Assembly: GCA_021442455.1 (NCBI GenBank)
Contig: JABUSY010000034.1
Coordinates: 33,479-97,478 of the forward strand
DNA from: Lachnospiraceae bacterium
Lineage (GTDB): Bacteria; Bacillota; Clostridia; Lachnospirales; Lachnospiraceae
Reading direction: 5' to 3'
Length of the DNA stretch: 64,000 bases
The position numbers were made by a program, and so were the translations under genes. The notes below the pieces were generated by a model that saw only the letters and a program-made list of their open reading frames with translations, ran no database searches and was not told the DNA's origin. Positions 33,381-44,505 of this stretch are shown piece after piece. Every line of letters starts with the position of its first letter. Within the stretch, counting starts at the first letter, position 1.

Positions 33381-35882
33381 ATGACGCAGGAGAAAAACAG
33401 AAAAAAAGCTTCCGGTTGTAAAAAATCCACTGTTGTAAAAAAAAGTACATTCTCTGCAGAAAGACAGAAAAAAAAGAAGACAGACGGAAAGATGAAAACT
33501 GAAATACTTCTACTAATGATTTTAGCATTTTCCATTCTTTTATTGCTCAGCAATTTCGGGATGGGTGGAGTTGTAGGCAAGTCGTTCATCTCCTTTTTTT
33601 TCGGAGTGTTCGGATCGCTGGCTTTTATATTTCCCGTTTTTCTCTTTATTGGCTGTGCATTTCTGATCTTCAACAGAAATAATCCGTTAGCGTTTCGCAA
33701 AGTCATTGGGGCATTAGGGTTGTTTGTATTTGCGTGTGCATTCATGCAGCTTTTGATGATCGGATATGAGAAAGAAGGGAAAATAATAAATTGTTTTTTC
33801 AATAGTGCCTATAATAAGCTTGGCGGAGGATTAATAGGTAGCGCGCTGGTTAAGTTTTTGGGTACCGCTTTTGGGACAGTGGGTGCCTATGTCTTCATTA
33901 TTATCGCGCTGATGATCTTTTCGATTATCATGACGCAAAAGCCTTTGCTTTCTACTTTCCATGAAGAAAGTTCTAAAATATACTATACTGTCAGAACATG
34001 TTATCAAAAAGCATCTCAGAATAAGGAGAGCCGTGATAAAAAATTTACTTCTGCAGAAGGAAAAATGAAGCAAAAGAAGAAAGGAAGATTTGATATCCTG
34101 CAACAAATAGAGAAGCTATTCAGGTCAAAGAATTTTGAACAGGGAAAAAATCTTGATTGTTCAATCCAGAGAAACGATGAATCAGACATGGAAATGGCTG
34201 TACAAAATTTAGATGAAATGCTATCTGAAACGTTTCCGTTTGAAGGAGTAATAAGAGATGAGCCTTGCTCACAGGATTGTATGGTAATGAATGACATGAA
34301 TTCGGATGAGGTCAGTGTATATCTGAAGGAAAAAGAAAAGAATCAAATAAGAAATTTCTGTTCAACCAAAACAGAAATTGACACAGATATTCAGAAGATA
34401 AAAAAAGAAATATCGGAGCAGCCAGTGAAGTTGAAAACATCCTATCGTTTTCCAGATCTTTTATTGTTAAAAAAAGAAAATGAAAAGAGCAGCGAAGCCT
34501 CCAATGCCAACCTAAAGGAGACTGCGACAAAACTTCAGAAGACACTTCGCAATTTTAATGTCAACGTGACGGTGAGCAATGTTAGTTGCGGACCTACGGT
34601 TACACGTTATGAGTTACAGCCAGAACAAGGAGTTAAAGTTAGTCGAATAGTAAACTTATCGGATGATATTAAGTTGAGTTTGGCTGCCAAGGATATCCGA
34701 ATTGAAGCACCTATTCCTGGAAAGGCTGCGGTGGGGATCGAGGTGCCAAACAAGATTAACAGATCAGTTCTGTTGAGGGAAATCTTGGAATCGCAGGTAT
34801 TCCAAAAACACCGATCTAAGTTGGCCTTTGCCGTTGGGAAGGATATTTCCGGACAACCAGTAATTACTGATCTTGCCAATATGCCTCATTTGCTAATCGC
34901 AGGAGCTACCGGATCAGGAAAGTCAGTTTGTATCAATACGTTGCTTGTCAGTATTTTGTATAAAGCCAAGCCGAATGAGGCAAAGTTCATTATGATTGAT
35001 CCGAAGGTTGTGGAACTTTCTATATATAACGGTATCCCTCACCTCTATATACCGGTTGTTACTGATCCGAAAAAAGCTGCTGGGGCATTGAACTGGGCTG
35101 TGAATGAAATGACAGATAGGTATAATAAATTTGCAGAATTCAATGTTCGAGATTTGGTCAGCTACAATGCTAGGATGGAGCAGCTGTATGGTATATCGGC
35201 CAGAATACCTCAGATTGTGATTGTTGTGGATGAGTTGTCAGATCTTATGATGGTAGCTCCGGGTGATGTGGAGGAAGCTATTTGTCGTTTGGCCCAGCTG
35301 GCCAGAGCAGCTGGCATTCACTTGATCATCGCCACTCAGAGGCCATCAGTTAACGTTATTACAGGGCTGATTAAAGCAAATATGCCTTCCAGGATAGCTT
35401 TTTCAGTGGCTTCAGGAGTAGATTCTCGGACGATCCTGGATATGAACGGTGCGGAAAAATTGTTAGGGAAAGGAGACATGCTGTTTTATCCTCAAAGTTA
35501 TCAGAAGCCTGCAAGGGTTCAGGGGGCTTATGTATCTGATGATGAAATCATGAAAGTGGTTGCATACCTGTCTGTATACGAAGGAGAAGATATCTATGAT
35601 CAGGCAGTGGAAGAAAAAATTAATAACTTTGCTTCTGTAGCCACGGTGAGCGTTTCTGGAACAGATGATCTGGATACCTATTTCGTAGATGCCGGAAAAC
35701 TGATTATTGATAAAAACAAAGCGTCTATCGGCATGCTTCAGAGAACCTTTAAAATCGGTTTTAACAGAGCTGCGAGGATTATGGGGCAGCTTTTCGATGC
35801 GGGTGTCGTTGGAGAAGAAGAAGGTAAGAAGCCACGTAAAGTACTGATGACAATGGAACAATTTGAGAATAATCTAAAGTGA
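33381..35882 (+). CDS. ftsK: DNA translocase FtsK/SpoIIIE
   Basis: Four TM segments; PHLLIAGATGSGKSVCINTLLVSILY; HLIIATQRPSVNVITGLIKANMPSRIAF; C-terminal gamma winged helix. ATG at 33381 after GGAG. Confidence 0.96.
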   Translation: MTQEKNRKKASGCKKSTVVKKSTFSAERQKKKKTDGKMKTEILLLMILAFSILLLLSNFGMGGVVGKSFISFFFGVFGSLAFIFPVFLFIGCAFLIFNRNNPLAFRKVIGALGLFVFACAFMQLLMIGYEKEGKIINCFFNSAYNKLGGGLIGSALVKFLGTAFGTVGAYVFIIIALMIFSIIMTQKPLLSTFHEESSKIYYTVRTCYQKASQNKESRDKKFTSAEGKMKQKKKGRFDILQQIEKLFRSKNFEQGKNLDCSIQRNDESDMEMAVQNLDEMLSETFPFEGVIRDEPCSQDCMVMNDMNSDEVSVYLKEKEKNQIRNFCSTKTEIDTDIQKIKKEISEQPVKLKTSYRFPDLLLLKKENEKSSEASNANLKETATKLQKTLRNFNVNVTVSNVSCGPTVTRYELQPEQGVKVSRIVNLSDDIKLSLAAKDIRIEAPIPGKAAVGIEVPNKINRSVLLREILESQVFQKHRSKLAFAVGKDISGQPVITDLANMPHLLIAGATGSGKSVCINTLLVSILYKAKPNEAKFIMIDPKVVELSIYNGIPHLYIPVVTDPKKAAGALNWAVNEMTDRYNKFAEFNVRDLVSYNARMEQLYGISARIPQIVIVVDELSDLMMVAPGDVEEAICRLAQLARAAGIHLIIATQRPSVNVITGLIKANMPSRIAFSVASGVDSRTILDMNGAEKLLGKGDMLFYPQSYQKPARVQGAYVSDDEIMKVVAYLSVYEGEDIYDQAVEEKINNFASVATVSVSGTDDLDTYFVDAGKLIIDKNKASIGMLQRTFKIGFNRAARIMGQLFDAGVVGEEEGKKPRKVLMTMEQFENNLK

Positions 35883-36609
35883 TTAGGAAGAGAATGTTCA
35901 CAATGTGGCACGTCGCTTTCGGCAGGTGTGTGGTTCTGTCTGGAATGCGGATGGACCATTCACTTGGTTTTCGACTACAAGATTATGTATAATAGTCTAA
36001 AAGGACAACTGGAGGAAACAGAGAAGTGAGGAGAATTCAAATGGCTGGTATCAGAAGAAAACGTGTTCAACAACGTAAGACAAGAAAATATATTTTAGTG
36101 GTATTGGCATTTATCGTTGTCATTTTTTTGCATTTCCAATGTTGAACAATTAAAAGAATTATAAATCTTTTCATTATCAGTTTAATCAGTTTAAAAAACA
36201 AAAACAGCTTACAGTAACAGCATATATAGATTCTCTAGAATATGAAACGAGGGCTTTGGCTTCGAATAGCGAGAACTTGGAGTTCCTTGATACTTTTGGC
36301 TCAGATTTATGATCAAAGTGGTCGTCCAAATTTTGTTGTCACAAAATTATGCAAGATTATTGGGATTATGATCTGACCTATGGTCCGATGATCAAAATAT
36401 ATGAAAAGATAAAAGAGAATGCAAAGATTTAAAATTTATTGACTAACTGTCCGGTCGCTCTTAGGGGGGAATACAAAACAACATATCTGTGAGACTTTAC
36501 ATTAGGTGCCTTCACCTCTAAAGATTTTACAAAAGGATGGAAGCTTATACCTTTCTCAGGAGAAAAAAGCTGTTGGGAAAATGAGTAATATTTTCAAGGA
36601 GAATGAAAT

Positions 36610-37476
36610 ATGTATAAAATTTTAGAAAAAGATAAACTTGCATCAAAAATTTACCGAATGGTAGTTGATGCTCCGAGAGTTGCAAAGCATTGTCAACCAG
36701 GACAATTTATTATTTTTAAGCTGAATGAGAAAGGAGAGAGAATTCCTTTGACGATCTATGATTATGATCGTAAACAAGGGACTGTTACCATTGTCTTTCA
36801 GCAAACCGGAGAATCGACAACAGACTTAGCACAGATGCAAACTGGAGATGCCTTAGAGGATTTTGTAGGTCCTCTAGGACAACCTTCTAAATTCGTTACT
36901 GAAGATATAGAATATTTTAAAAGGAACAAGATACTTTTTGTAGCCGGGGGCGTGGGAACGGCTCCGGTGTATCCACAAATCAAATGGTTACATGAACATG
37001 GCGTTACTGCAGATGCAATTATTGGAGCGAAAACAAAGGATTTGCTAATTCTGGAAAACGAATTAAAAAAACTCTGCAATCTATATGTAACAACGGATGA
37101 CGGCTCTTATAAGAGAAAAGGAATGGTTACTCAGACAATTAAAGAGTTGGTTAAAGAAGGCAAAAAGTATGATCTCTGTGTCACCATCGGCCCGATGATC
37201 ATGATGAAATTTGTATGCATACTAACTAAAGAACTGAATATACACACAATTGCCAGCATGAACCCGATTATGTTGGACGGCACTGGAATGTGTGGCTCTT
37301 GCCGTTTATCTGTCGGTGGAGAAGTGAAATTTGCCTGTGTGGACGGTCCTGAATTTGACGGCCATCTAATCGATTTTGACCAGGCCATGAAACGACAGCA
37401 AATGTATAAGACAAAGAAAAGTTGTACAATCGAAGAAGATACCAAGCACGACGGTTCTAAAGTATGCGGGAGGTGA
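36610..37476 (+). CDS. Ferredoxin-NADP reductase subunit alpha (NfnA-like) / sulfide dehydrogenase-type FAD/NAD-binding protein
   Basis: KHCQPGQFIIFKLNEKGERIPLTI; MCGSCRLSVGGEVKFACVDGPEFDGHLIDFDQAMKRQ; adjacent NfnB-like gene. Confidence 0.9.
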   Translation: MYKILEKDKLASKIYRMVVDAPRVAKHCQPGQFIIFKLNEKGERIPLTIYDYDRKQGTVTIVFQQTGESTTDLAQMQTGDALEDFVGPLGQPSKFVTEDIEYFKRNKILFVAGGVGTAPVYPQIKWLHEHGVTADAIIGAKTKDLLILENELKKLCNLYVTTDDGSYKRKGMVTQTIKELVKEGKKYDLCVTIGPMIMMKFVCILTKELNIHTIASMNPIMLDGTGMCGSCRLSVGGEVKFACVDGPEFDGHLIDFDQAMKRQQMYKTKKSCTIEEDTKHDGSKVCGR

Positions 37477-37481
37477 TCATA

Positions 37482-38876
37482 ATGGTGGATGTATTAAGAA
37501 AGGTACCTGTGCGAGAGCAGGATCCAAAAATTAGGGTAACTAATTTTGAGGAAGTATGCTATGGATATAATCAAGATGAAGCTATAGAAGAAGCTGCTCG
37601 ATGTATGCACTGTAAGAACGCAAAATGTATCAGAGGATGTCCAGTAAAAATCAACATACCGGAATTTATTACCAAGGTAAAAGAAAACAATATCAGAGAG
37701 GCATATCAGATTATCAGCGAATCTAGCTCGCTTCCGGCCATCTGCGGTCGAGTATGTCCTCAAGAGAGCCAGTGCGAAGGAAAATGTATTCGCGGTATTC
37801 AGGGAGAACCTGTTTCTATTGGTAAGCTAGAGCGGTTTGTAGCTGAGTGGGCTTGTAAAAATAAAATAATTCCCACGTCTGCAGTGCGAAAAAACGGTCA
37901 TAAAGTAGCAGTTATTGGTTCCGGACCGGCAGGTTTAACCTGTGCGAGTGATCTATCAAAGATGGGTTATGACGTAACGATATTTGAAGCGCTGCATCAA
38001 GCAGGTGGCGTTTTGAGATACGGAATTCCGGAATTTCGTCTTCCGAAAGATAAAGTGCTAGTTGCTGAAATTGAAAATATCAAATCTTTGGGTATCAAAA
38101 TCGAGACAAATGTGATTATAGGGAAATCAATTACAATAGATGAACTACTCCAGGAAGAAGGATTTGAGGCAGTGTTCATCGGTTCAGGAGCAGGTCTTCC
38201 AATATTTATGGGAATTTCCGGTGAAAATGCTAACGGTGTGTTTTCTGCCAATGAATATCTGACCCGTAACAACCTCATGAAGGCTTTTCGTGAAGATTAT
38301 CAGACACCGATCGCTCACGGGAAAAAAGTCGCTGTTGTAGGTGGTGGAAATGTAGCGATGGACGCTGCGAGAACAGCACTTCGACTGGGAGCTGAAGTTT
38401 ATATCATTTACCGTCGGAGCGCAGAAGAACTGCCTGCACGCAAAGAAGAGGTGGCTCATGGAAAAGAAGAAGGTATTATCTTTAATCTATTAACTAATCC
38501 CACAGAAATCTTAGTCGATGATAAGGGATGGGTACGGGGGATTCGCTGTATCCGTATGAAATTAGGCGAAGCAGATATTTCTGGAAGGAGACTCCCGATT
38601 GCTATTCCAGATTCAGAATTTGAATTAGAAGTGGATACTGTCATCATCTCTATTGGGACCTCACCGAATCCATTAATTTCTTCCACCACCATTGGTTTAG
38701 ATATAAATAAACACAAATGCATCATTGCAGATAAGGATAACGGACAGACATCGAAGAAAGGTGTGTTTGCAGGTGGCGATGCCGTAACAGGAGCTGCTAC
38801 TGTAATATTGGCCATGGGTGCTGGGAAATTGGCAGCTAATGGAATTCATGAATTTATAACTAAAAAATATCAATAA
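37482..38876 (+). CDS. NADPH-dependent glutamate synthase-like protein (GltA/NfnB)
   Basis: AARCMHCKNAKCIRGCPVKINIPEFI; VAVIGSGPAGLTCASDLSKMGYDVTIFEA; VAVVGGGNVAMDAARTALRLGA. Confidence 0.93.
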   Translation: MVDVLRKVPVREQDPKIRVTNFEEVCYGYNQDEAIEEAARCMHCKNAKCIRGCPVKINIPEFITKVKENNIREAYQIISESSSLPAICGRVCPQESQCEGKCIRGIQGEPVSIGKLERFVAEWACKNKIIPTSAVRKNGHKVAVIGSGPAGLTCASDLSKMGYDVTIFEALHQAGGVLRYGIPEFRLPKDKVLVAEIENIKSLGIKIETNVIIGKSITIDELLQEEGFEAVFIGSGAGLPIFMGISGENANGVFSANEYLTRNNLMKAFREDYQTPIAHGKKVAVVGGGNVAMDAARTALRLGAEVYIIYRRSAEELPARKEEVAHGKEEGIIFNLLTNPTEILVDDKGWVRGIRCIRMKLGEADISGRRLPIAIPDSEFELEVDTVIISIGTSPNPLISSTTIGLDINKHKCIIADKDNGQTSKKGVFAGGDAVTGAATVILAMGAGKLAANGIHEFITKKYQ

Positions 38877-38905
38877 TATCCTGAGAAAAAACATATCAGT
38901 AGATA

Positions 38906-38929
38906 AGGTAGCGATATCACTCGCTGCCT
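38906..38929 (+). terminator. Probable intrinsic terminator after NfnB-like gene
   Basis: AGGTAGCGA-TATCAC-TCGCTGCCT stem (one G-U pair) followed by pyrimidine-rich tract. Confidence 0.65.
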
Positions 38930-41900
38930 ATTCTCCTCTTTTCATCTCTGGCTCAGGAGTCTGTATCAGTCTAAATTCCATTGATCGTAACCGTAAACAC
39001 TGCATTTTTTTTCGTTTAGTTTTTTCCTTCTCATAATTTTCCAAAAACGTCTAATTGGCAATCAGATGCTTCTCAATTATATTCCTGCCTTTGGTATAAC
39101 TGAGATATAATCGATGTTGATCGTATTTTCGTCTGCCACTTTCAGAAATTCATCCGGCATTAAAGTAAGACGTGCTTCTATTCATTAACTAAATAAAAGC
39201 AGTATTTTATATTCAGGCTATTGACAAATTGAGTAAACGTTTTTTGATCTTGCAAGCTAGAAATTTTGAAAGTTGGCGATAAAAGGACGAAAAGTAGCCT
39301 TAACGAACAGGAAGAAGAATAAATTTTACAAAAGATAAGAAGACATATATGTGATCATTCTGAAAATCGGTGAAGCAATGTTGAATTCACTTGATTTTTT
39401 GGAAAAATAAAAGAATGGGAAGTACAACTGAGAAGCTATATTATCTTTTAGAATAATCGATAATTCGCTGGAGTTATGGTTTCATGTGTGAATGAATGTG
39501 TTCAGGAGAACGGATTTTTTTTCGTTAGCTTTTCCAAGATGTAAGAGTTATTTTGTTGGAAAAGTTCTTACAACATATTTTTTATGACATGTTTTTTTAT
39601 ATTTTTACATAAACATTACAGATGCAGTAATTTAACAAGTTATTATAAGTGATAAAAGAAATTAAACATAATCAAAAGAAAAAACATATGAACAAAAATA
39701 AAAATCTGAAAATTATTATCGTCATTATAGCTATCATTTGAATTTTGCTTAGAGTTTTAAGATGCAGATGTATGTTTTTTATAAAAAGTCTACCGGAATT
39801 TCAGGCATTCTTATCATATGGATGAATAAATATATTACACAAAAATGTTAAGTCTTGCAGGCATATTTGTTTGTAATTATATTTGTACCGTATCTGCTTC
39901 CTGTAATTTACAAAATCAACATAGGAAAATGTAGCATAAGATACTAGGCGAAGAAGGGAAAGAAAGAGTATGACCAAAGCAATTAACGTAATTGCATGAG
40001 AGGTGATCACTTTTACAATACTTGACTTATTATACGATCTACACTCAAAACAATTGAGTGCTCAGCGCACTCGACCAGGCGAATATTCTTTCAGTCTCTA
40101 CATTCGCTGTCTTAGATTTGGTTGTTAAACGTCTCTCGTACAACGGAAAATATTAGGATTTACAGGTATATGTGCTGAATAATTTTATTGTCTTTGGCAA
40201 TACTGATCATCAATCTGTCTTCTTGAAGGTTAAACGGAAATGATATTTCTGTGCTATTACTATTGAAAAATCAACTGAAAGCTGGTATGTTAATGGTGAT
40301 ACTGTAAAAGAATTAAGAGAAGGAAAAGATTGTGTCATAAAAAGAGATTGAAGCATTGATCACATAGTTTTCTATTTCTCAATATGTTTTTTGAATCGGA
40401 AGATACAAATTTTAATAAACGGGTGTAAGTAATTTACAAGAAAGCATGTTTCAGATACGGAGATTTTTGTTTATGCTCTCCAACGATAGACAAAGTAGAA
40501 AAGATAAAAGTAGAAAAGATGCAGAAAGTGTTGTTATAAATACAGTGTGTTACTTGTTTTAACTACAGTTAATGAGGCTTACTAAAGAAGCATGATCGAG
40601 TTTCTAGGGCAGTTACTTTCTTATATTAAGATCTATGAAATTTATGATATTTCCAACTTTGTGGGAAATGCAAAGGTGATATTCCCCAAGTACATGCATA
40701 TTTGAAAGCGATGTAAATTCCGATAGATTTTGAAAAATTAAACTGTATTCTGAACTTTAACATCAACAATGAAATGTTAGGAGCATTACTATCATATTCT
40801 GGAATATCAGAAAGATGAAATATGGATTTTGATAAAGAAAAAGATTTTCATTCGTAGAAAGTGTCTGTCTATCATCAGGTACTACCAGTAATGACATGTA
40901 TATCATAAGGATATAAGAGATAGCTTATATATACTGAAGATAAAAGTAGCACAATGAATAGATGTATATAGTTTTTCAGAGGGATATATCATAATTTTGG
41001 AAAGAAATTCAAATACTTTCTAAGTTTCTGTTAAAAAAATGAAAATGTTTTTAGTACTATTGCAGAATTCATTATCTATGTAAGAAATGATTTAGCATCA
41101 GAATGTTATAAAAACAGTGGATGCCTTGCTTTCTTTCAAAGAATTATAAGAAAAAGGTTTTTGTGGAGTCTTATTGTTTCTATAACTATTGAATTTGATT
41201 TTCTGTTTTATATGGAATATTCATGTGGCTAGCAATAGTGTTTATTCTTACTTGTACAGAATTTTTTGATATGAGAGAATGATAGCTGTACAATATAGAA
41301 AATATTTTCGTTAGCGAAAAATTTCGATGAATGATGGACAACGGAAACATCGTTCGAAATAAATGCGTTCGCAGTAATGCGGATATATATATTGAAAATA
41401 TGTTATGACAAATCCTTGCTGAATCACTATGAGAAAAAGCTGTCCTTTCATTCAATTTTCTACTGTTTAACTACTGACTGAGATGGGTTTTGTGATTATC
41501 TAGTGTAGAAAAATGAAGTTTATTGAACGGAAAATTTTGTTTTCACTATTCTGTATAAGGTAGTTGATAAAACACCCTGTATAATTGTAGAAATAATTTA
41601 AAGCCAATATAGCCGTGCTGCTGACATTATATGTATAACAGTAAAATTGTCTTTACTAACTGAACAAAAAAATATATGTACAATTTAACGCGTATAATAA
41701 AAAAGTTAGAGCCTTTTTAAATGTTGAATTAATTTTAGGAAATGGTACATCTTCCGTATCGTCGAATCGGAAAGTAATATGAATTTTTTTGGGAATTGTC
41801 TAGAGTAGCTATTGTTAATTGTAGCCTTCGGTTCAAGCAGAAGACCTTTTGGAAAACGCTATATTGGATGGCCATACGTTCAAAGTTAAATTATGGCGAT

Positions 41901-42059
41901 CACAGTTTTATGGAATAACGAGATGAACAGGCTTATTTTCAACTGTTTGACAGTGGAAGGAAGAAAGAAAAAACTAAGATTGTTTTCAATAACCTATGAA
42001 ACAAGGATGACATTTATCTTTACTCGCTGTATGAATGAGATCTATTAAATCATAGAAGC

Positions 42060-42340
42060 CGATAACAGTCAGAAGAATATAAAAAAGATGCTATGAGCAA
42101 GGGAGGGGTCCTGGACAATATTCTCTTATATTGGATAAAGGGTAAATCACAATTCTGATCACCAGAAGTCGCTTTCAAGAAGGACTTTGCACCCATCGTT
42201 AAATTCGGTTTATATGATGCAAGCAGGTCCTGAAGAAAGTGCAAGAAATATTTTCCGACGAGTGTAGTAGGAACGACGCGATCTGCGATTCTATGATCCA
42301 GAAAATCGTACAGGCCTATGAAGCTTTGAAGAGAATAGGC
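42060..42340 (+). pseudogene. phoH: 3' relic of PhoH family ATPase
   Basis: Frameshifted C-terminal blocks SGLYDASRVLKKVQEIF and NDAICDSMIQKIVQAYEALKR match PhoH C-termini; immediately upstream of ybeY as in other Firmicutes. The 5' extent is not resolved. Confidence 0.6.
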
Positions 42341-42389
42341 GCGTTCTCAAAAATAACATATAGAAAAGGAAAAGAGACAGTGAAATTTT

Positions 42390-42884
42390 ATGACACTTCA
42401 GATAGAGAATAAACAAGAGATAAACTTTGATTTTGATTATGATGCGGTGGCTCACAATGTCATTAAACAGGTGTTGCTTCTGGAACAATGTCCTTATGAG
42501 GTTGAGATATCTCTCATTTTAACCGGAAGCCAGGAGATCCAAAGGTTGAACAAAAAATTTCGGAAAATTGACAGAGAAACAGATGTCTTATCTTTTCCGA
42601 TGGTAGACTTTCCAACTTCCGCGGATTACCTCTTTCTTGAAAAAGAAACGGTCGATTGTTTTCATCCAGAGACAGGCGAGTTGCTGTTAGGAGATATCGT
42701 GATCTCGGTAGAAAAAGCACAAGAACAGGCAGAAGCATATGGACATACATTGAAGCAAGAATATATATTTTTAATTATCCATAGCATGCTGCATCTTTTG
42801 GGATATGACCACATGCTTCCTCAGGAGGATTCCGTCATGCAACAAAAGCAGGAGGCTACATTGATGGCTTTAGGTATTACTTAA
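42390..42884 (+). CDS. ybeY: Endoribonuclease/rRNA maturation factor YbeY
   Basis: LNKKFRKIDRETDVLSFPM; GDIVISVEKAQEQAEAYGHTLKQEYIFLIIHSMLHLLGYDH. Confidence 0.95.
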   Translation: MTLQIENKQEINFDFDYDAVAHNVIKQVLLLEQCPYEVEISLILTGSQEIQRLNKKFRKIDRETDVLSFPMVDFPTSADYLFLEKETVDCFHPETGELLLGDIVISVEKAQEQAEAYGHTLKQEYIFLIIHSMLHLLGYDHMLPQEDSVMQQKQEATLMALGIT

Positions 42885-43548
42885 TAAAAAAATAGGAAGA
42901 ATGTGATTGGACACATATGATAGTCGCGATAATGGTTTGACTAGAAATACACTCATTGCATTTGCTTGCAGTACACAAGAAAACTCTACAGCGTTGCCGA
43001 TTACCTTACAGCCTAGCATCTTCGAAACAAGAAGAACGCGTATCACTAGTGATCTAGGTGTATTTATGATCACAGAAATCTCAGATTCGTATACTAGAGA
43101 ATGATGTAAGATAGCTGTTACGAATCTTCTGATACAAAATTTATTTTGGAATTATTATGAATCGGGAGAATATTTATAACACACTGATAATTTTATATAG
43201 AAAATATAGCATCGACAAAAATGTCGATATTACCTACAAGGAGGTGAAATCCTGCAAATCAACTTACTACGACTAAATAAGAAAATGAAATTACTCTAAG
43301 AAATCATAAAGTAGCTTAAGCTTCACTTGTTAATTGTCATATGATATTATCACATTTTGTATGTATGCAGAGACTGTTCCAGAAAGAGCATTTTTTTAGC
43401 TTGTCAGATTTTTGAGTTTAATGAAATTTACAAATCAACTGTCCATTTCTGATTTTTTTGTTTTTTTATGGTATCCTCTCCTTCCTTATAGACAAATGTG
43501 TAATTTTGTTGTAGAATAGAAAGGAATATACAAAAGTAGGGAAATTAG

Positions 43549-44406
43549 ATGAAAATTCGTGAAAAGCTAAAAGATAAATTCAGAATTGTCATAAAAATCG
43601 GTTCCTCCTCCCTGGCTCACAAGGATACGGGCAGGCTGGACCTGATTAAGCTAGAAATACTTGCGCGAGAGATTAGTGACCTGAGAAATCAGGGAAAAGA
43701 AGTGGTCCTAGTATCCTCAGGAGCTATTATGGTTGGTAGGAATACTCTTGGTTTGAAGGAAGGACCAGAAAATCTTACAGAAAAACAGGCATGTGCTTCA
43801 GTTGGACAAGCAAAGCTAATGATGATCTATCAAAAACTTTTTTCAGAATATAATCAAATATGTAGCCAGGTTTTAATGACGAAGAATACCATGCTGGATA
43901 ATCTGAACCGAATTAATTCTAAGAATACATTTCTGGAATTGTTGTCTTTAGGGGTGATTCCCATTGTTAACGAAAACGATACAATTGCAACATATGAGAT
44001 TGATTATTTATCAGTATTTGGAGATAACGATACTCTTTCCGCAGTGGTGGCTTCTCTAATCGGAGCAGACCTTCTTATTCTCCTATCAGATATCGATGGT
44101 TTATATACTGACGATCCTCATCAGAACCCGGACGCAAAATTCATTGAGGTGGTAGAGAATTTGAATGACCACTTGATGGCGATGGGAAAGGGAAGCACCG
44201 GTAGCAATGTAGGAACCGGCGGTATGGCCACTAAGCTATCAGCTGCGCAGGTGGCTATCAGCTCAGGTGTTGATATGATTATTGCCAACGGAGATGATTT
44301 TCATATTATTCATAAGATCATGCAAGGAAAACCTTATGGAACGTTGTTTCTGGAGAATAAAAAAGATGAGTTTTATGTGCTGAATTATTTGGAACATATG
44401 ATATAA
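43549..44406 (+). CDS. proB: Glutamate 5-kinase
   Basis: FRIVIKIGSSSLAHKDTGRLD; FGDNDTLSAVVASLIGADLLILLSDIDGLYTDDP; GTGGMATKLSAAQVA. Confidence 0.95.
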   Translation: MKIREKLKDKFRIVIKIGSSSLAHKDTGRLDLIKLEILAREISDLRNQGKEVVLVSSGAIMVGRNTLGLKEGPENLTEKQACASVGQAKLMMIYQKLFSEYNQICSQVLMTKNTMLDNLNRINSKNTFLELLSLGVIPIVNENDTIATYEIDYLSVFGDNDTLSAVVASLIGADLLILLSDIDGLYTDDPHQNPDAKFIEVVENLNDHLMAMGKGSTGSNVGTGGMATKLSAAQVAISSGVDMIIANGDDFHIIHKIMQGKPYGTLFLENKKDEFYVLNYLEHMI

Positions 44407-44505
44407 GACAGGAAACAATAAAATTAACGAACTCTTTTGTTAATAAAAAAGTAAAAAAAGATGAAAGGAAAAACATAACGAATAAACATCAATCTAGGAG
44501 GAAAT

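Noticed and set aside
40560-40700. YIKIYEIYDISNFVGNAKV resembling a UvrC 'FDISN' motif
   Set aside because: Only one short motif fits; neighbouring blocks did not support UvrC, so not annotated.
42907-43104. 65-aa ORF MDTYDSRDNGLTRNTL... as a peptide gene or bacteriocin
   Set aside because: No convincing leader, RBS or neighbouring export genes; overlaps an equally open minus-strand ORF in a decayed spacer.
43211-43228. ATCGACA-AAAA-TGTCGAT hairpin upstream of proB
   Set aside because: Short 7-bp stem with no T-tail; could be chance in AT-rich DNA.
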